DNA of 64,000 bases from Schizophyllum amplum (lineage: Eukaryota > Basidiomycota > Agaricomycetes > Agaricales > Schizophyllaceae): positions 1 to 64,000 of the forward strand of contig VDMD01000048.1 in the NCBI GenBank assembly GCA_007026445.1. The letters run 5' to 3'. The position numbers and the translations under genes are program-made. Of this stretch, positions 32,466 to 43,096 are shown one piece after another. The notes beneath the pieces were generated by a model. It was not told the DNA's origin and made no database searches. It saw only the letters and a program-made list of their open reading frames with translations. Every line of letters begins with the position of its first letter. The stretch's first letter is position 1.

Positions 32466-34962
32466 TTAGTAGGCCCGCTGCTGTCCTGGACGCGGGGAGT
32501 TCGAGCTCATGCGCGCCTGGCTCGAGTACGGATCGTACTCCATGCTCATCCCGTTCCCGCTTTCCCGACCGAAGTCGTTGTCACGGTAGGGACCCGCCAG
32601 GTTGTCCTGACTCGTGCCCCATGCGCGGCTCTGGTTGTCGTGCTGCAGCGGCATAAATGCGCTCGAGTCAGAGTTGCGCATCGCAGCGCCGCGTGTGCCG
32701 CCCGCGTTGGGCGTCATGGTCATCGGGTACCCACTTTGAGGTGCGTCGCGAGCAGCCGCACGACGGCGACGAGATATGCAGATACCGATGATGGCACCCA
32801 GTATACCGAGGACGGCGATACCAGCGACAACACCACCAACGATGGCGCCAGTGGACGTGCCAGAGTCGGAGTCGCTGCCATCGGTGCTGCCGGTCGTCGA
32901 GCCGTCGGCGGTACCGCTAGCGGAGTCAAGGCGCTTGGGATCGGGCAACGCGGCCTGAGCGGCGGTGGGCTGCGTCTCGATGTTACCCGTGCCAACGATG
33001 ATCATCGTGCCGTTGCTGGGTATGTCATTACGACAACGAACATCAGCGCCGGACCAGGCTGGAATAAGTTGGGGTTGGGCGGGAGCTGCGAGACGTGCAG
33101 AGTGATAGAGCCATCATCTTCGACGCTGTACGTGTTGTTGAGCTGAAGGAAACGCTGGCCCATGTTCATGGCGTGCGTGGTCCACCCAGGGCGGACGAGC
33201 GTGACCTTCGTGTTGTCGGCCGCGTCGTTGGCAGCCCCGGAGTACGAGCTGGCGGGGACGGTGACGTCGAAATAGTCGCCGCCATAAGACAGGGAAGTCG
33301 GTAGACCGCTGGGCTCCGGCCGTGTGGTAGCCGAGAAGTAGTCGGGATAGAAGTATTCGGCAGCGTACTGCGTTGGGTAGGTCGCAGTGAGGTTGACATC
33401 GAGGTTCGGGTTGGAACCGGCGATCATGACGGCGCCGTCAGGCAGGAGCATGGCAGACGAGTGGTACAGGCGGGCGATGTTCGAGGTCTGGAAGCCTGCG
33501 TTCGACCAGCGGCTGCCTTTCGGCGCTTCTGGGTCGTAGATCGCAGGCGTGCCGACAGGGCCTGACGCTAGAGACTGATCAAAGGGCATCTCGTTGAGGT
33601 CGGCTGCCAGAAGGGTCTGAGTCGAGAAGCCTGCCGTGCCATTGGTACCACCGTTGACGACCAGAAGCTTGCCGGTGGGAAGGACGATGAACTGGCCCAT
33701 GGTGCGGCCCTCCAACATGTCGTCGTCCTGCTCATAAGCGGGAGTAGAGCCATCCTGAGGCTCAGGCTCCAGGCGCTGACAATCCTTCGAGGCCGGGAAC
33801 TCCCAGGTGTTGACAAACGGCCAGGAGTAGTTGCCCCAGCTCTCATCTGGCAGGTCGGACCCACCGCAGAAAAGGACGGTCTGCGAGTAGTTGTTGGCCG
33901 GCGTCATGGGAAGCATGGCAACAGCGCCTGAGGCGGGGTAAACGCGTATGATCTGGCCGGGCATGTCCGGGAGTTCCGTCTCAGTGTTCGTCTCATGATC
34001 CCAGAGAACTATAGCCGCAAATCAGTGACGGCCGCAGCGCTGTTATAAAATAACACACCTGTAGAGTAGTTGGCCTGCACAAGCATGTTGCCCGACGCCA
34101 TCAAATACGTGTGCGCGTACGAGTTCAGACCGGACGTCTTAATCATAAAGTCCATGGTCTGAGGCTCCTTGCCGGGGTCCGGGTAGTACTCGTAAGTGCA
34201 GTCTGCGGCACCGCCTTCCTTCTCGGGGTCCGTGTTCGGATAGTTCCTGTTGATGTAACCACCGTTGACGAAGCCACCGATGAGGACGATGGTACCGTCA
34301 CCGAGGGGCTCGGATGCAGAGTACCATCGGCGCCGCTGCATCGCGAGGACATCAGGGTTGTCGAACCATTGGCAGGAGGGGTCGTCGAAGTTGTCCGATG
34401 ATGTGCATGGGTTGAGCACCCGGATGGAGCGCCCACCATCGTAATCCTGGTACAGGTCGTCAAATGAGGCAGAACCCTCGTTGTTCGGTACGGAGCCAAT
34501 GTTTCCGCCCTTGGTGATGGCACCGTTGCCGCCGAATGTCGCAAACGAGCCGTTGGGCAAGTGCATTCCAGACGCACAGAAGACGTTCGTTCGAATATCC
34601 ATGACCTCAGCTGTTCGGGACGCGATATCCCTGTCCATGTGCGTGTCAGCTAAGTTTCGCACAAGGCCGTCTCAGGACGGTGGGCAGAACCACGCACCAC
34701 ACTGCGCCCCATGCTGGATGGCCGTTCACCTGCGCGGCATTCCCTTCGGCCTTGTCGATGATGTACACTTTTTCGGTGTTGCCCAAGAACATCTGGTGGC
34801 GCGAGCGTCAGGCGATGCGACGCGCACAAAGAGCGCAGAGCCACCCACCATCATGGCGCTGACTAGGGTCTCTCCAGCCTCTTCAATGGTGCCCGCCTTG
34901 CTGGCGAGCGCGGGGACCGCGACTGCCAGCCATAGGGCGGCCAGCGATATTGAGGGTAGCAT
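32466..34962 (-). CDS. Copper radical oxidase (glyoxal-oxidase type, AA5_1) with C-terminal membrane anchor
   Basis: It oxidises small aldehydes or related substrates and makes H2O2, an extracellular partner of lignin-degrading peroxidases. The signal peptide is MLPSISLAALWLAVAVPALA. Catalytic residues are all visible: Cys in NVFCASGMH and Tyr in RRRWYSASEPLGDG form the Tyr-Cys cofactor, with axial Tyr-His in ARLYHSSAMLLPDG and the second His in TTHAMNMGQRF. N-glycosylation sites are frequent. After the C-terminal beta domain a Ser/Thr-rich linker leads to GAIVGGVVAGIAVLGILGAI, then ISRRRR and a cytosolic tail ending PRPGQQRAY. The enzyme is therefore cell-surface bound rather than secreted, as in some CRO1/CRO2-type members. 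Short introns lie after SAMM (about 34850-34795), after WGAVW (about 34704-34636) and near 34061-34017. A base seems lost near 33022 (VVVNDIPSNGT). Confidence 0.95.
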
Positions 34963-35815
34963 GGAGTGTAGGCGGGTTATATGGAAGTGTAGATGTAGAA
35001 ATAACGAGGGACCTGGTCGAATATAGCTCGTCAAAGACGGCGCCGCCGACGGAGAGGGCGCGGAGAACGGGGAGGGCGGTACAGGGAGAGACGACGGGAA
35101 AGGTTGACAGCGGTCAGGTCGTCAACACTCTGTTTGGATTTAATTGGCAACACCCCGCCGGGCAGTGCTCTTAACGCTCCGCAACGGCGTGACAAACGCG
35201 TGACGGCCGTGATGGCAACTCGTCTCTTCTTGAACTCGCCACATCAGATCCAGGCCTGCCCAGCCTTCGCAGAGCCTCGTGTTCCACCTTCTCCTCCTCG
35301 ACTTTTTTTATCTGTGCTTCCAACGAAAAGACGCGCCTCAAAGTCGCCATTTCTGCTCTCCTAGCTGGAGGCGTGACATCTGGAGAGCATGTTCCTCGAG
35401 CTATAAATATCGCTCCTAGTCTATATATTGCTAGCCTCCGGCCTCGCCTCGGACTTGGTGAGGCCGCTCTGCGCGTGCTGCATGTTTGTGCGGGTTGACT
35501 GCCATCGAGGACATATAATCATCTATCGCGCTTTTCTTAGCCGTACACGCTTCTGGCTCACTCAGAGTCAAGTTCTTCTCCGAATTTTGAAGCTGGAGAA
35601 GAGCTACTAAAATTCAACATATCACGTGACATTGCATATGTCTTCGCTTGCGAGTTTTCTTCGTGTCGAAGGACTTCTGAGTCGTGCGAGGAGTCGTTCG
35701 GAATAGGCTCTCTGTCCAGCACACGGTCGTCGATATCTCACACTGGCAGAGTCACAGATGTTGTTACATAAATTACCCCAAGTCAATGTGTTATACTTGC
35801 ATCCCTCGGCAACTA
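34963..35815. other. Oxidase upstream region and 3' flank of the second F-box gene
   Basis: No gene is seen. The stretch contains TATAAATATC at 35402-35411 and ATCACGTGAC at about 35622-35631. Frames are short. Confidence 0.45.
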
Positions 35816-37311
35816 TCATTCCGTTGCCACAATCGCCGTTTTCCCCCCAAGATCGATCTTCGTAAGTTTCGCACATTTCCTGGCTGCACGTATAGCAGCG
35901 GCTACCTTCCCCACCTCCACCTCTTCCTCAAATTCCTGTTCACTCTCCGGCCACCGCACCGCCAATTCCACCACTCCAGGAAACAGTGCGAGCCAGTGCG
36001 GCAGGTAGCGCAACAGCGCGTGCGGTCCCATCATGAAGCCCACCAGCTCGACCGAGAGAGACTCGACGAACGGGACCTTCGGTAGGCGCCGCGCACGCGG
36101 GCCACGGGCCTGCTCGGCCACCGCCTGCACCCACGCGAGTGCGCCCGTGCGCCCCGCGAGCCTCAGCGTGACGTGCGTCGGGCGGCTCCCGCGCTGGCGA
36201 GGGTCTCGAGGATGCGGTTCAGCGGCGCGACGTGCTGCCGCTCTGCCACCCCAAACGCGGCGACCAGCTCAAGGTGCGCCAGCGCGGGCATGGAGAAAGG
36301 CCGGTCGCTGAGAAGGTGTTCGGCGAAGACAGGCGGGTCGGAGGGTAGGCCCATGATGGTGTGGAGCCCGCGTAACGCGACAGGCATGTCGACGTGCTCG
36401 GCCGCGGGTGCGTCGCCGTACGGGTGGGTGGTGTCGGTGAGGTCGAGCGTCTGGAGGCTGTGGGCGTGGGTCGTGAGTAGGCGGATGAGGGCGGCGAAGC
36501 GGAGGACGCAGGCGTGGAGGGTTAGATGGGTCAGAGAGGGGAGCCGGATGCCGGCGAGCGCAGGCGCCCACGCAGGGTCCGCGAGGGAGAGCGTGTCGAA
36601 GGTGAGATGCGTGAGCGTCGCTGAGGTCAACGCGGCGTCCATAAAGGGCATGAACGGCGGCTGCGCCAGGAGGGGCGCCCCGAATATCGTCAGGCGGCGC
36701 AGAGTCCCCTTCTCGGATTCATCGGGCACTTTAACAGGCCCGTCGCGCATGCCGCTAACCATCCGAACAATTTCGTCTGCTCGGGCGTCCCATAATTGCG
36801 CGCCACCCTCACTCGATGCGTGCACATACCCTCCTCGTCGGACGGTGAGCGTGCTGCACTTTCTGCCGATGACTAGGTCGCGCAGAAGCGCACCGAGCAG
36901 CGCAGTCCACTCGTCCACCGCTTTCTGTGGGCAGAGGAATCCACTGAGGTCGATATCAACATCGTCCGCGTGATCTAGGATCGCCACCACGCGCGCCAGC
37001 GCGCGCGTTTCCCGCACCAGCCTTACACCCTGCGACCCATGATTCAGCACACATCGCAGCCTTTTCAGCGCACGCAGGCTGGTAGAAAGCGACAGCCCGT
37101 GCAGGGCCGCCGTAGTATACCCAGATACGTCGACGACGGACGCATCGCAGGCGATGCCGTAGCGCTGGAGGTACGAGGGGACGGTGAGACTCAGCAACCG
37201 TTTGTTTGTGATGCAGAGGTTGAGGAGATCTCGGGTGTTGAGGTGGGGTTCTTGGGAGATGCGGATGAGGAGCTCATTGGGGAGTGAGGACAGGCCCAGT
37301 ATCTCTGTCAT
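35816..37311 (-). CDS. F-box protein (second copy)
   Basis: It starts MTEILGLSSLPNELLIRISQ, an N-terminal F-box (residues about 8-50, including LNLCITNKRLLSLTVPSYLQ). The rest carries leucine-rich blocks such as LTHLTFDTLSLADP, LPSLTHLTLHACVL and HSLQTLDLTDT. The main frame ends at 36163. Shifting by one base near 36170-36190 continues it (THVTLRLAGRTGALAWVQAV) to a natural end (IVATE) with stop at 35818-35816, so one base is probably missing. It shows no close likeness to the F-box gene at 24-26 kb beyond the domain plan. It diverges from the LanC-like gene. The substrate is unknown. Confidence 0.82.
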
Positions 37312-37847
37312 AAGTGATTGAGACGCGATCGGATGAACGCGGATCGTGGTGTATACCCATGCTTGGTGGTATTTGGTGGAGTGTATCGTTCGACTTCAGC
37401 ACGTGCGGAAATATTTTGTGGCCAAAGTTCAACTTGCCAAGTCCCTTCTCTTGCTGTTCGTTCCAAACTGATGCCTTCCGTATTTTACCGTAGGCAGGTA
37501 TATCACGACGAATACGAGCAAAAAAAACCACGGTGAGAAGCACCTTCCCGGCCACAGATCAGCACGCCTCGGGCTTACTTACTCCACTGTTCAGGCCTCC
37601 ACCGGCACCCTCTCAGGCGCCTTGTGAATGACAGACAGACGCAGGTTGCACAAGCCTCCTTGACCATTCGTCTTCTCTGGGTCTTTGTTCTCGGCCAATC
37701 TTGGCCTCGACCGTAACGCTGTGCACGACTCAAATGATCTCATTCAACGGCATGGGCATGGCTAACCGGCACCACGCCCATCAACCGGACGAACCTTCCC
37801 GAGCACCCAGACATCCTTCTCTTCCCGAACCATATACCTAATCCCCC
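37312..37847. promoter_or_regulatory. Divergent promoter, F-box / LanC-like
   Basis: A 536-bp head-to-head interval. CACGTG lies at 37400-37405. No other clear element. Confidence 0.35.
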
Positions 37848-39551
37848 ATGCCCAAACGCTACATCAGTCACTCGCAACAGCCACCGCCCTCCCAAGACCT
37901 CCCCATCATCGAGCGCGACATTCGCGCCACCCTCATCACCAGCGTCGATCGCGTCTTGCGGAACACGCCCGATATCAAGGTCAAGCAAAGTCCCGGGGTG
38001 TATGTGGGCATCGCAGGTCAGGATCCCCCGCATGCTCACCGCGCCCCGCGTGCCATTGACAGTGGTTTCCCCCTGAAGGCACCGTGCTCATGAACATGCA
38101 CCTCCGCGCGCTCCCCCGCGAGATCAAGCTGGGGCACTCGCACGACGATCTCCTGTCTTTAAACGACGCGTACCTCGCCTCTGCACTCAAGCTCTTCTCC
38201 TCCGCGCTCACGAAGCCCACATCGCCCTCGCGCTGCTCCTTCCTCGAGACACGCGTGGGGCTCGCCACCCTCATCCTCGAGCACGCCCGCGACGACCAGC
38301 TCCCCTGGCGCCCTTCCCTGGACCTCATCCGCGGCGCCGTTCATGACGTCCTCGTGGAGTCGGCTATCGCGGACGATGACGGCTGTGAAGTGCTTTACGG
38401 GCGTGCCGGCCTGCTCTATGCATTGATACGCTTACGACTCGCCTTCGACGATGCGGGCAAGACCGACATGTCGCGTGCCGTGCACGACTCTCAGGTCATC
38501 GCGGATAATACGATGGAGCGGATCATGGACTCTATTCTCGCCCACGGCCGGTACGGCGCGCAGACGTATGCTACCGAGGTTTCCTCTACTGCCGCCCCCC
38601 CTTGATGTGGTCCTGGTATGGCAAGCGCTATCTCGGTGGCGCGCACGGCGTAGGTAGGTGATTCCCTGCACCTCATGAGCCAGCCGCTTACAGCACTGAC
38701 AAGCCGGCATCCTTCACATGCTTCTCCAATGTCCGCCGCATCTGCTCTCCCCGGACGCCTGCGCGGACATCTGGGCCACCATCACGTGGCTTCTGCGCTT
38801 GCAGGACAAGGACGGCAACTGGCGCACCAAGGCGCCCGGCCAAGACGCTGCTTTCGACAAGAACGAGCTCATCCAATGGTGCCACGGCGCGCCAGCGATG
38901 CTCATGCTGTTCTGCCGCGCGCTGCGCCATCCGTCCGCGAGCAAGTACACACATATACTGCCCGAGCTCACGCGCGCGATTGACAAGGCTGCGTCGCTCG
39001 TTTACCGACACGGGCTGCTGCGCAAGGGGCTGGGGGCCTGCCACGGCGTCGCGGGCTCGGTCTTTGCGCTTCTGACGTGCGCACGCCTGTACCTGCACCC
39101 ACCAGCCGCATGGGCCAAAGGCAAAGCACCGGCGTGGGCGACCCACACTCGCATGAACAGCGGCGGCAGCGTCTCCAGCGATAGGAGCATGGACACGCCC
39201 CGAGCCATCACGCCAACTATCGCCCCCTTGTTAACACCTCTCGCATCCCGTTCGCCCCTCATACCTTCCCGCACGCCCCTCCTCCCACCCACTCCCCTCC
39301 CAACGCCCGCCGCCAGCGACGACCTCGAGGCCAAGGGCCGCAAGGCGCTCTCGCGCGCCGTCCACCTCGCCCACTTGGTACTTTCGCCGGACGTCTTCGC
39401 GAAGATGTTTGTGCCGGATCGGCCCCATAGTTTGTACGAGGGCCTCGCGGGCATGTGCTGCGCGTGGGCCGCGGTGCTGGCTGCACTGCGCGGGTGCGGG
39501 GCGAAGGAGGGGTGTTGGGGGATGCCGGGGTATGATGATCTGATATTGTAG
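37848..39551 (+). CDS. LanC-like protein (LANCL family)
   Basis: Eukaryotic LanC-like proteins resemble bacterial lanthionine synthetases; animal LANCLs add glutathione to dehydrated residues. The start is MPKRYISHSQQPPPS at 37848. Family signatures are YVGIAGTVLMNMHL, EVLYGRAGLLYALIRLR, and KRYLGGAHGVAGILHMLLQCP. The zinc site is IQWCHGAPAM (Cys) and GLGACHGVAGS (Cys-His). The final helix region, SLYEGLAGMCCAW, is normal. Between the two zinc-site halves and the end there is a Ser/Pro-rich insert (SVSSDRSMDTPRAITP onward, about 55 residues) that most family members lack. Introns lie at about 38015-38078 and 38655-38712. A run of C at 38594-38601 shifts the frame. Stop TAG is at 39549-39551. 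Confidence 0.92.
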
Positions 39552-40088
39552 GACGCGACGACGACTGCAGCTCTTTGCTAGCTGAAGTTATAGCATCGAG
39601 ATTCCATGGACACGGTGGCGATAGACTTATACCTGATACTTACAACGCACTCTGACTTGGACTTGGACACATAGCACTTCGGAGAACTGTGATACCATGA
39701 ACATAGAAGATATCCTGTAATTGTGTAGACGTGTACATGATGCTCGACAAAGCTGTCCGTACTTCAGCACCGTGGCGTATGTTCAGCGGGTGAACAAGCT
39801 TCTACGCTCGAGAACAACGATGTGATTCGGGATTGCCTTGGTCAAACAAAGCCGTGGTCAGTTTTTGCTCGATTATCCCACTGCTCACATGTACACCTGA
39901 TTCACACTTCAAGCCACGACTCAGCATGCATCCATCGAGCAACATCCTCCATCCAACAAACGTCTACTAATGTACAGGGCAAGGTCATCAACTACAGCAT
40001 ATATCGTTAAATATTCGACGAAGGTACGCAGCACCGTCCAAAAACTGGATTTCGGAGGAATGATGCTGCATACCGGGAAGGTAAAAGG
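39552..40088. other. LanC-like 3' flank
   Basis: No gene is seen in about 540 bp between the convergent LanC-like and PTC7 genes. Confidence 0.45.
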
Positions 40089-40205
40089 GTAGGTAGGTAC
40101 TGGATACGATGGGGGAAGGTACTGGATACGATGGAGGAAGGGACTAGATACGATGTAGGAAGGTGATGCATACGAGATGTAAGCAGACACTGGATCCGAT
40201 GTAGA
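40089..40205. repeat. Degenerate tandem repeat of about 22 bp
   Basis: About five copies of GGTACTGGATACGATGGRGGAA, gradually diverging toward the right end, lie downstream of the PTC7 gene. Confidence 0.75.
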
Positions 40206-40410
40206 TAGATAGGTAACAACTAACAACTCGCGGGGAGAGAGCGGGACTAGGCTATGGTGTTGAGACTCGAGAGGTTGGGAGGAGGGAAGCAAAACTCTGT
40301 ATACAAAGGTAGTTTGGATTCAACGCGGTCCGTCCTGTTGTGGTTGCCCGCGCGCATAGATACGTTGCGACTGAGGCCGTAAGACACCAGAGCCTGGTAA
40401 GTACTTCACT

Positions 40411-40525
40411 CACCGCCCGAGGCCAGAGGCATTGGTCCGACCTAAGGCCAGAGACATTGGTCCGACCTAAGGCCAGAGGCATTCGCCCGACCTAAGGCCA
40501 GATGCAGTCGTCCGACCTAAGGCCT
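40411..40525 (-). repeat. Minisatellite starting at the PTC7 stop codon
   Basis: Four 25-bp units with partial units at both ends occur. On the gene strand each begins GGCCTTAGGTCGG. The first (most 5') unit supplies the last codons and the TAG stop of the phosphatase (CTC AGG CCT TAG). The others lie downstream, each with its own CCTTAG. Confidence 0.88.
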
Positions 40526-43096
40526 GAGCCGGTCGCGCACATCGACCGACCGGCCCCTCGCCTCGGCCTTGCCTTGCCGTCCCCGACGATGCGAGCGCGA
40601 GATAACAGCCACGATGACCGATATATCTGTACACCACATCAGCAGACCGCACCACGAGCACCCATAACCACATATGGACTCACCATCCCTCTTGCCCAGC
40701 CCGCCCGAGAACGGCTTGTCCTGCTCCCGCGCGCGCCGCGAGAACGGCGTCTCCGGCTCCTCCGCGCCCTCCTTCTTCGCCGCCGCACCCCCGATGACGT
40801 GCAGCCCGCGCCCGCCCGCGCGCATCTCGCTCACGCGCCGTGCGCGCTGGCACAGCGCCTCACTGAGCATGCCTGCGAGGGTGCGGCGGCGCAGCGGCGA
40901 CGCCTCGCGCGCGCCGCCCTCGGGGCCCTGCGCAAAGGCGCGCCACCGTGCGACCTCCTCGAGCACGTCCTCGTCCCAGAGGTTGTCGCTCAGGCCGTCG
41001 CTGGCGAGGATCAGAATGTCGTCTTCTTGGACGGGCACCTCGAAGACCTGCGCGGGCGTGGGCGCGATGTCGCTCGCCGTCTTGGAGGGGACGGGTTTGG
41101 TGAAGGCAGGCGAGGCTGATTGTGCAGACGTTGCTTGCTGGGCTGAGGAGCCTTGTTGGGTGGGAGAAGCGGCCTGCGCCGGGTCGGCGGGGATGGTGAC
41201 CAGCTCGGAGCGTTGGGGGCGAAGCTGGACAGGTGTGTTGTACTACGGGTACGGTGAGCCCACTCCAGGAAGAGCGAAGATCAAAAACACTCACATTCCA
41301 CCACATCTCCTCTGTGCGCCACACAATCTCGTCTTCCCTGATGAGCATGCCCATGCAGTCGCCCACATGCGCGATCTTGACCGTTGCGACGGGCTTCCGC
41401 TCCGAGTTCAGGCCTGCCGCGTCCGCCGCGGGATGCTCTGCATCCTCCGGAATTGAGGTCCATGCTGGAAGATAGTCGAGCACGGAGCCATTCTGTCGCT
41501 CGTCCCGCGCCTTGGCCACGTCCGCCGTCTTCGACAGCTCCGCCATGACAGAGGGTGACCGCGCCCTGCTCGTGCTGCGCACATCGCGTGAGGCCGGGGC
41601 CGGGGCGGGCTCCGCTGGCGGAGACGGCGGCGCGGGCAACTGCTCTAGCACCGCGATCAACGCCGTCGAGGAGCCGGACAGTAACGGAATCTTCTCCGTC
41701 TCCGCGGCACGGACCTCACTCGCCGGCTCTGGTGAGGAGGCAGATACAGCTGGTTCCGCCCGGGCTGCCGGCGCGGGCGAAGGCACAGCGACGACGTGCT
41801 CCCGAAGCGTGCTATCATATGCTTTCTGCAGTATCTGCAGCACATCCAGCGCATCCTCGAGCTCCTCGTCATAATCGGAGTAGTCCGAGTCCGAGAGCGC
41901 CTCGTTATCTTGTTCGATGTCCCGATATGAATCGTCCACGAGATCGGCTGGCGGGTCGGCTCGATACGTCACTGACGGCTCCGTCATTTCACCGTCGAGT
42001 GTGTACCGGAGAGGGGAAGGCGTGTGGGCGGGCGTGTGTGCGTCCCGCCAGGGCCACGTAGAGGGAGATGTTGCGCGCGATAGCAGGGGTGTGGGTTTGG
42101 GGTGGGAGGGCTCTGGAGCAACAACCGACGATGCACGAGAGGATCTGTCTAGTGAGTCCTCGGTCCGTCCGGCGAGCGTGTGCGCGATTTCGTCGGAGCA
42201 GAAGTGCATCAAGCGACGGGAGAATAAGGCACTTGGAGTCGGCGAAGATGGTGGTAGCGGTGGCAGGTCTACATGGGAAGGTCAACGGAAGCCTCAGTGT
42301 AGTTGAAAACGGACGCACCTTTCACTCGTGCCCAACCACCCACGCCGTCAGCAACACCCATAGCGTTATCCCGCAGGAAATACGCGTCCTCGCCAACCTG
42401 GACGGATAGTTCCGTGTGCGGCTCTTCCGTCGCTCGCAAGTACGTATCTCGCGGGCTGCTGGAGCCGCAACGTCGCTTGGGCATTCCGTACGCAGCTAGA
42501 TCGAAGTGATACTTGTGACCTTTTCTGCGTCGTCTGCGGCCTGTCGCCAGGTCCGCGTCGCCATCAGGATGCGTGCCCTGCAACGAGCCCGAGGCGGCGT
42601 CGTAAGGTGCAGGGAACGAGTTGCCGAGGGGGTTCGCAGTCGGCGGAAGCGTCTGTGTTCCATGTTGATTGAGCGGTGACGTGAGAGCAAGGGAGTAGGG
42701 CGCGTGCTGGTGAGACGCCTGCGTATGCGAGGATTGCGTCGACTGTGACGACTGGCCATGCGAGGACTGCGAGGTATGCGACTCGCCCTTCAGACGGCTG
42801 GTCGAGATGCGCGGCGTGGGGGGCGGCGGCGAGTCGAAGAAGGATCCGCCGTTGATGTAGGCGCCACTTCCGCTGCCGGACCCGCTGGCGCCACTGCCAC
42901 CACTGGATGGGTAAGGAACGTAGTATCCCCCCGAGGAGTAGCCTGAGGGATATGGGGTATGTCCCGCGGACGTGTAGAGCGAGTTCGAGCGCACTCGCGA
43001 CCGAGGGGTAAGCGCCGCGCTGTAGAGCTTTTGGAAAGATCTCATGCCGACGGGCACGGCAGGACGCGGGGCACCGCCGCTCATCGTGGGGGACAA
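40517..43096 (-). CDS. PTC7: PP2C-family protein phosphatase, PTC7/AZR1 type
   Basis: This is a metal-dependent Ser/Thr phosphatase; yeast Ptc7 acts in mitochondria or at the nuclear envelope. It starts MSPTMSGGAPRPAVPVG. A long Gly/Ser/His/Gln-rich stretch (about residues 30-190) precedes the catalytic core. Core motifs are GEDAYFLRDNAMGVADGVGGWARV (split by my reading into DAYFLRDNAMG and VADGVGGW, with the metal-binding Asp), ALFSRRLMHFCSDEIA, PLLSGSSTALIAVLEQ, VKIAHVGDCMGMLIRE and ILASDGLSDNLWDEDVL. The last exon gives DISVIVAVISRSHRR. Insertions of about 150 and 40 residues with acidic or Pro/Ala-rich composition make it far larger than yeast Ptc7. Introns: about 42277-42217, 41294-41243 and a 3' intron near 40678-40625. 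No frame slip was noted. Symbol is by family likeness. Confidence 0.88.

Noticed and set aside
37848..39551. Bacterial lantibiotic cyclase acquired by transfer
   Set aside because: The gene has spliceosomal introns and the eukaryotic LANCL layout; no precursor peptide or dehydratase lies nearby.
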